A DNA stretch of 64,000 nt, taken from Zygnema cylindricum (Eukaryota; Streptophyta; Zygnematophyceae; Zygnematales; Zygnemataceae). This document shows, piece by piece, positions 60,521-64,000 of the stretch. The position numbers were made by a program, and so were the translations under genes. Numbering within the stretch: the stretch's first letter is position 1; the number at the start of each line of letters is the position of its first letter. The notes beneath the pieces are model-generated. The model did not search any database. It was not told the DNA's origin and was given only the letters and a program-made list of their open reading frames with translations. Location: contig JBBHKE010001028.1 in NCBI GenBank assembly GCA_037447655.1, positions 81,396 to 145,395 on the forward strand, read 5' to 3'.

Positions 60521-61560
60521 GTGCCCGCCACCAGGCTTTGGTGGAGCTTACTACGGAGATTCATCTGGGGTTTCCTAGAAAACCAACCGGATTTCAGATA
60601 CAACGGAAGGTCAAGGGAAAATCATTGACATAGAAGGGGGAAAAGGTGAGAAAAGAAAAAAACCACCTATGATGAGGGTAGCTACGCTCTTGTCTACGGT
60701 CCCACTTGTAGGGGTTATAACTAAAACTGAAGAAATTGACACTAGAATTTGGGAGTATAATAACACTTTAACAAAACATCTCATACTTAGAAATGTGTCT
60801 AAGTCCATAGCTATCACTCTTTTAAATATAACGAAGTCTTTAGAAATCTGGGAAACACTAAGACAAATTTATATGAGTGAGACTGTACACTTGCAGCAGT
60901 TAGTAAAATAGGAAATAAGGGCCTATGTTTATAAAGGCGGTAGCATGATAGAGTTTTGCATTAATATTGTTGCATTAATATTGTTGCATTAATATTGTTG
61001 CATTATATGTTGAGCTTGCTAGTGCGGGATATGTAGAATCTGAGGAGAGAAAGATTAACACACTAATCCTGAAACTCCCAGATGAGTACGAAAACATCAT
61101 TAACCGTATGCAGGAAATGGATGGCTCTTCATGGACTTGGAGCATTATCATGGGGATAATTCTTGTGAGGGAAAGCAATTTGGACCTTCGTATGGGAAGT
61201 AACAGGGTGAATGCACTAACAGCTGGTGGTGACTAGCGGAAGCGAGATGAGAGGAACAGCGGTGACGAGCGGAAGCGTGATGAGAGGAAGAAAGAAAAAG
61301 GTAAACCTTATAGGAATTTTGGTGGGAAGAGAGGGAGAGGAAAAGAAAAGGGAGCTTTGAAAAAGGGGGTTTGCTTCTTTTGTATGGAGCCGGGTCACTA
61401 TATGCAGGAGTGTCCTAGTTTGGAAGAAATTAGAAGTTGGGATGTTGATGAGGAGGAACAAGGGGAAGAGGAGAACGATGATGAAGATTTTTTGGAGCTT
61501 CTCCGCATCGGTAATACGGGGAAGAAAGAAAAGCACACAGAAATTCCACGAAAGCAATAG
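60521..61560 (+). pseudogene. E12 gag, main part with zinc knuckle
   Basis: Resumes PPPGFGGAYYG. Block 60669-60911 has PLVGVITKTEEIDTRIWEYN, KHLILRNVSKSIAITLL and a stop after QQLVK. The next helix has a frameshift from a 14-bp triplication (60959-61000). Then come LILKLPDEYENIINRMQEMD and SSWTWSIIMGIILVRESNLD. A stop near 61234 replaces Trp of DWRKRD. Block 61357-61560 has the intact knuckle CFFCMEPGHYMQEC and an acidic tail, ending PRKQ-stop where E4 has KQRCAFGG. Confidence 0.82.
60959..61000 (+). repeat. Triplicated 14-bp unit in E12 gag
   Basis: CATTAATATTGTTG occurs three times in tandem; E4 has a single counterpart (CAATGATATTGCTG). The extra 28 bp shift the frame. Confidence 0.88.
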
Positions 61561-62316
61561 TGTGTTTTTGGAGGTATAAGGGAATTAAAGAGAGGAGAGA
61601 AACTTGAGGGATTTCAAATTATTGAGGATAGTTTCATAGATATTTTGGAAACATAAAATTGGTGGGAAATGGAGACTTCAACGGATTCCGAGGAAAGGGG
61701 AGAAGCAAATCTAAAGGGGGATCTAAAGGATAGGGGAGAAACGGATTATTTGATCAAAAGTTTATGGGAGGAGAAATATATTTTGGGAATAAAAATAGAA
61801 AGTGATAGTGGAAATAATTCCGTAGGAGAGAGTGAGGAAAGTTCAGAAAATAGGGTAATTATCATGGTTAAAAATATGAGTTCGGAAGATGTAGATTTCA
61901 TGAGGAACTTAGTGGGGAATCTTGATCTAAGGATATATTTGGGGGGTAATGGTTTTGACATCACTAATGGGAGTGATGCCATCTATGAAGGTGTGCCTGT
62001 AAAAGTGTTAACATCTGGGTGTGTGATGCAAATTGGAGATGGGCCTGACTGTTTCAATTGCAAGAGAAAAATTTGATTTTGTGTGGATGTAAAGAGATGA
62101 GGTTGATAAAATCTTTGTTCGGATTTATGAAATGTGGGATGCTAAATAAAATGTATGATCAATAAGATGCAATTTTTATTTAAGCTCATCTAATAGACCT
62201 ATTTGAATATGAGGTTGTTTATTTAAAGTTTTATGCGAAGAAAAGAAAGAAAAAAAAGAAAAGAAAAATGTATTTGGTAGGAGTTGAAAGGAAAGTAGAC
62301 TAGAAAATAGGGGGAG
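61561..62316 (+). pseudogene. E12 collapsed Pol remnant
   Basis: CVFGGIRELK (old protease start) is followed at once by linker-like sequence. Block 61669-62076 (135 codons) runs METSTDSEERGEANL, LWEEKYILGIKIESDSG (RT C-terminus), SSEDVDFMRNLVGNLDLRIY, LGGNGFDITNGSDAIYEG (RNase H first Asp), TSGCVMQIGDGPDCFNCKRK. It keeps open the segment that has a stop in E4. Protease, integrase and RT active sites are absent and the RNase H Glu segment is missing. A decayed Lys-rich tail (about 62237-62265) and the polypurine tract AAAATAGGGGGAG (62304-62316) follow. Confidence 0.8.
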
Positions 62317-63497
62317 TGTTAAAATGTATGTATTTTCTAGGTCTGAATAAAGGGAAAATTAATAAAGAGGAAGTCAGCAAAGGCAACTTGCCTCTCGCTC
62401 CACTCTCCAAACCCCCACACTTGTCGCGGTCACTGAAGATTGGAGAGACAACTCGAGCCATGGCTGCCCATGCTGCCTAGAGAGAGAGACAGGCTGTAGT
62501 TTTTGGTAGGTTTACTGTCTTGACGTACCCAGGATTTGATCCTAGTACCTGTCGTCCATCAAGAATCAGGTAGCTGGTAGCTTTATTTTGTAGTCTATGA
62601 CCTAAGCTAGATTATATAGGGTACGATAAATATATAAACATAAATACTTATACTAATTCATTTAACGGAATAGTAAGACATGGAAACAATTTGTATTGTA
62701 CGGACTACAGGTTATCTCGAAACAAATATTGTGCATTTGTTTCAAATGTGAAACAAATATCGCGCAATTATTTAGACGACGAATTTCAAATGTCGATCTT
62801 AATCACATGGCCGTGGTGAGAGCAAAGATTCCTGAGTGGGCGACTTCGAGATTTTCGGCACTGCCACTCCGAATGACACATGGCAGGATCCGAGAGGATT
62901 GCGGGATTTTCGAAACGCTAGATGATAATTCAGTATGTGACAAATGTCACATTATGGCGATGTCATACATTGACCGTACATAAAGTACGACGGTGCCTGT
63001 ACTTTCTTATACGGTACAGTCTTATGATTAGACCGTACCTTAGTACTAGGGAGCTTAGAGAAGGGTTTTAGGACTTAGAATAATTTTGTCAGGTAGTCGC
63101 CTCTCTCCTAGAGAGCATCTATATAAATAGGCAAAACTTTGCCATTTAATTACAACTCACTTAGTGGACCATTTTCAGTGATTCTTTTTGCTGCGGACTC
63201 AAAAGAGTCAAGGCTACAGAAGGGTGTAGTCGGTCAAAGTTTTTGCTTGCAAGGGTTGCTGAATTTCTAAGGGAAAGCAAAGTGGGTGAATGTGTCCAAA
63301 ACTCATATTTTAACTTTGCATTCTGTGGTGGAACTGAGCACACAAAAAGTCTTATTTCACAGGGGTGAAGTTGTATTGGGGTTCTGATCGTCAAAGGGTC
63401 AATCAATTGGGTTTGTGTCAACTTAGAGTCGGCACAAACTAGATAAGCTTCTTGAGAGCTGCCTACTCTGAGGACCAATGGAGGTCTCAGAGTTTCA
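62317..63497 (+). repeat. E12 3' LTR (1181 bp)
   Basis: TGTTAAAATGTATG to CAGAGTTTCA. It keeps the stem-loop (CACACTTGTCGCGGTCACTGAAG), GCCATGGC near 62459, an antisense T-arm, GTAC motifs near 62977-63050, TATATAAATAGG near 63120, and the terminal hairpin CTCTGAGGAC/GTCTCAGAG with ATG (63478-63480) in its loop. Confidence 0.88.
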
Positions 63498-63502
63498 CGC
63501 TT

Positions 63503-64000
63503 AAATGTGATAGTTTAGTTACCTTGTTGTTCACTTGTCTCTCTTGAAGCCTATTGCTTCTTCTCCTTCCTCCTTCAAACTTCGACGATGAAATGGAGGG
63601 TAATTTTGGATTTCTCCGAAGAACTTCATCTTTTCCCCTATTCGTGGAGTCCATCTCTGGACGTTCATCGTCCATTTCTAGTCTTTCCTCGTTTTCTTCC
63701 TCGGTTTAAATCGGAAGTTGTGACTCCAAGAGAGGGTCACTCTCGATCAAGTTTTTCTCTTCCTTTGTAAGGCAGGCTGAACCGGAGTTCGGATAGAAGA
63801 ATCTGAAACCAACTCATTTTCGGATTCTATTCTAATTTTAACATGTTTAGTGTATTTGAAGGGATCTATGGATTTTCTTTCTTCCATAACTACCAAGTAT
63901 TTTACTAGAATGATGTCTTCTTTTCCTAGATCATAAACTCTCTATCGTTTTACATTTTCATCAAACCCAAGTAGGTATCCCAGCTTTCCCTTTGCATCTA
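63503..64000 (-). pseudogene. E11 integrase C-terminal end and linker, continuing past the window
   Basis: Minus strand: about 63830-64000 has GKLGYLLGFDENVKR-like sequence, VYDLGKEDIILVKYLVVMEE and SIDPFKYTKHVKI. Block 63487-63675 has MDDERPEMDSTNRGKDEVLR, NPKLPSISSSKFEGGRRRSN and RLQERQVNNKVTKLSH. It is the part of E11 upstream of the RT cut at 56779. The two sides join within the linker after KLSH. CGCTT at 63498-63502 is the right copy of the E12 target duplication. Confidence 0.8.

Larger units (their letters stand above)
56780..63497 (+). mobile_element. E12: second non-autonomous Gag/collapsed-Pol Copia element
   Basis: LTRs at 56780-57966 (1187 bp) and 62317-63497 (1181 bp), target duplication CGCTC/CGCTT, an almost exact primer site and a polypurine tract. 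The internal region holds gag and the same shrunken pol remnant as E4, and is itself interrupted by LTR E13. The LTRs differ by roughly 10 percent by eye, so E12 is clearly older than E4. Since the two share one deletion architecture but differ in age and location, the deleted form has transposed repeatedly. Confidence 0.87.
54236..64000 (-). mobile_element. E11: degenerate Copia element, minus strand, running off the window
   Basis: 3' LTR at 54236-55181, then minus-strand RNase H and RT (55182-56779), interrupted by E12 (56780-63497), and continuing with the linker and integrase end (63498-64000). The 5' LTR, gag and protease lie beyond 64000. It sits in the gag of E10. Confidence 0.85.

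Noticed and set aside
1-64000. CRISPR arrays, bacterial operons, integrons or phage modules
   Set aside because: No regular short repeats with unique spacers, no ribosome binding sites and no prokaryotic gene organisation. All recognisable coding sequence is eukaryotic LTR retroelement.

Overview
The window is almost entirely a deep nest of Ty1/Copia-type LTR retrotransposons from a large plant genome. I see no host gene, no intact tRNA or rRNA gene and no CRISPR array. A land plant is indicated by the plant-style Copia order (gag, protease, integrase, reverse transcriptase, RNase H), by LTR promoters carrying plant-type boxes (G-box/ABRE ACACGTGGC, WRKY-type GGTCAA/TTGACC, CCAAT, TATA), and by a primer site matching plant initiator tRNA. 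The species cannot be read from the sequence. A large-genome, possibly non-flowering plant is a guess. Labels E1-E14 and F are used below for convenience only.

Layout, left to right. 1-613: unassigned. E1 (+, 614-1762) is a 5' LTR plus gag start, interrupted by E2 (+, LTR 1763-2914, internal 2915-3422 and 9614-~11880). E2 is interrupted by the complete but dead minus-strand element E3 (3423-9613) and then abuts F, a different, non-Copia gag-type retroelement (~11881-14936 and 21389-23160). F is cut by E4 (+, 14937-21388), a non-autonomous element coding Gag plus a collapsed pol. E5 (-, 23161-28657) is a degenerate element truncated in its 5' LTR. E6 is a plus-strand LTR remnant (28658-29145, 35368-36174) fused to a pol remnant (36175-38592, 52433-52613) and a 3' LTR (52614-53632). 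Inside the E6 LTR sits E7 (-, 29146-35362), a chimera whose RT/RNase H region is replaced by DNA coding a retropepsin-like protease. Inside the E6 pol remnant sits E8 (+, 38593-52427). E8 contains a reversed lone LTR (39218-40261) and the intact E9 (41483-47916). E10 (53633-54235) is a gag fragment using the E6 3' LTR as its 5' LTR. It is interrupted by E11 (-, 54236 to beyond the window), which contains E12 (+, 56780-63497), a second collapsed-pol element. E12 contains LTR E13 (-), which contains the LTR fragment E14 (+).

E9 is the key to the region. It has two 1041-bp LTRs that differ at about six sites (counted by eye), a 5-bp target duplication CTAGG, and one uninterrupted 1452-codon Gag-Pol frame with every catalytic motif in place. 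It could supply proteins in trans to the defective relatives, especially the collapsed-pol lineage (E4, E12).

The most unusual features are shared family traits. (1) The primer binding site GGTTATGGGCCCACC is complementary to the anticodon arm of initiator tRNA-Met, not to its 3' end, which implies half-tRNA priming as in Drosophila copia. The ATG in the site faces the CAU anticodon. (2) The gag frame begins inside the LTR, with its first ATG in the loop of a hairpin that ends next to the primer site. The hairpin recurs in LTR types whose sequences there are unrelated. (3) The LTRs carry, antisense to the element, a tRNA-like module with A/B-box motifs and a T-arm-on-acceptor minihelix whose stems co-vary between LTRs. 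(4) The U3 regions carry dense GTAC clusters. (5) Two chimeric elements have foreign DNA abutting the 3' LTR exactly where the polypurine tract should be.
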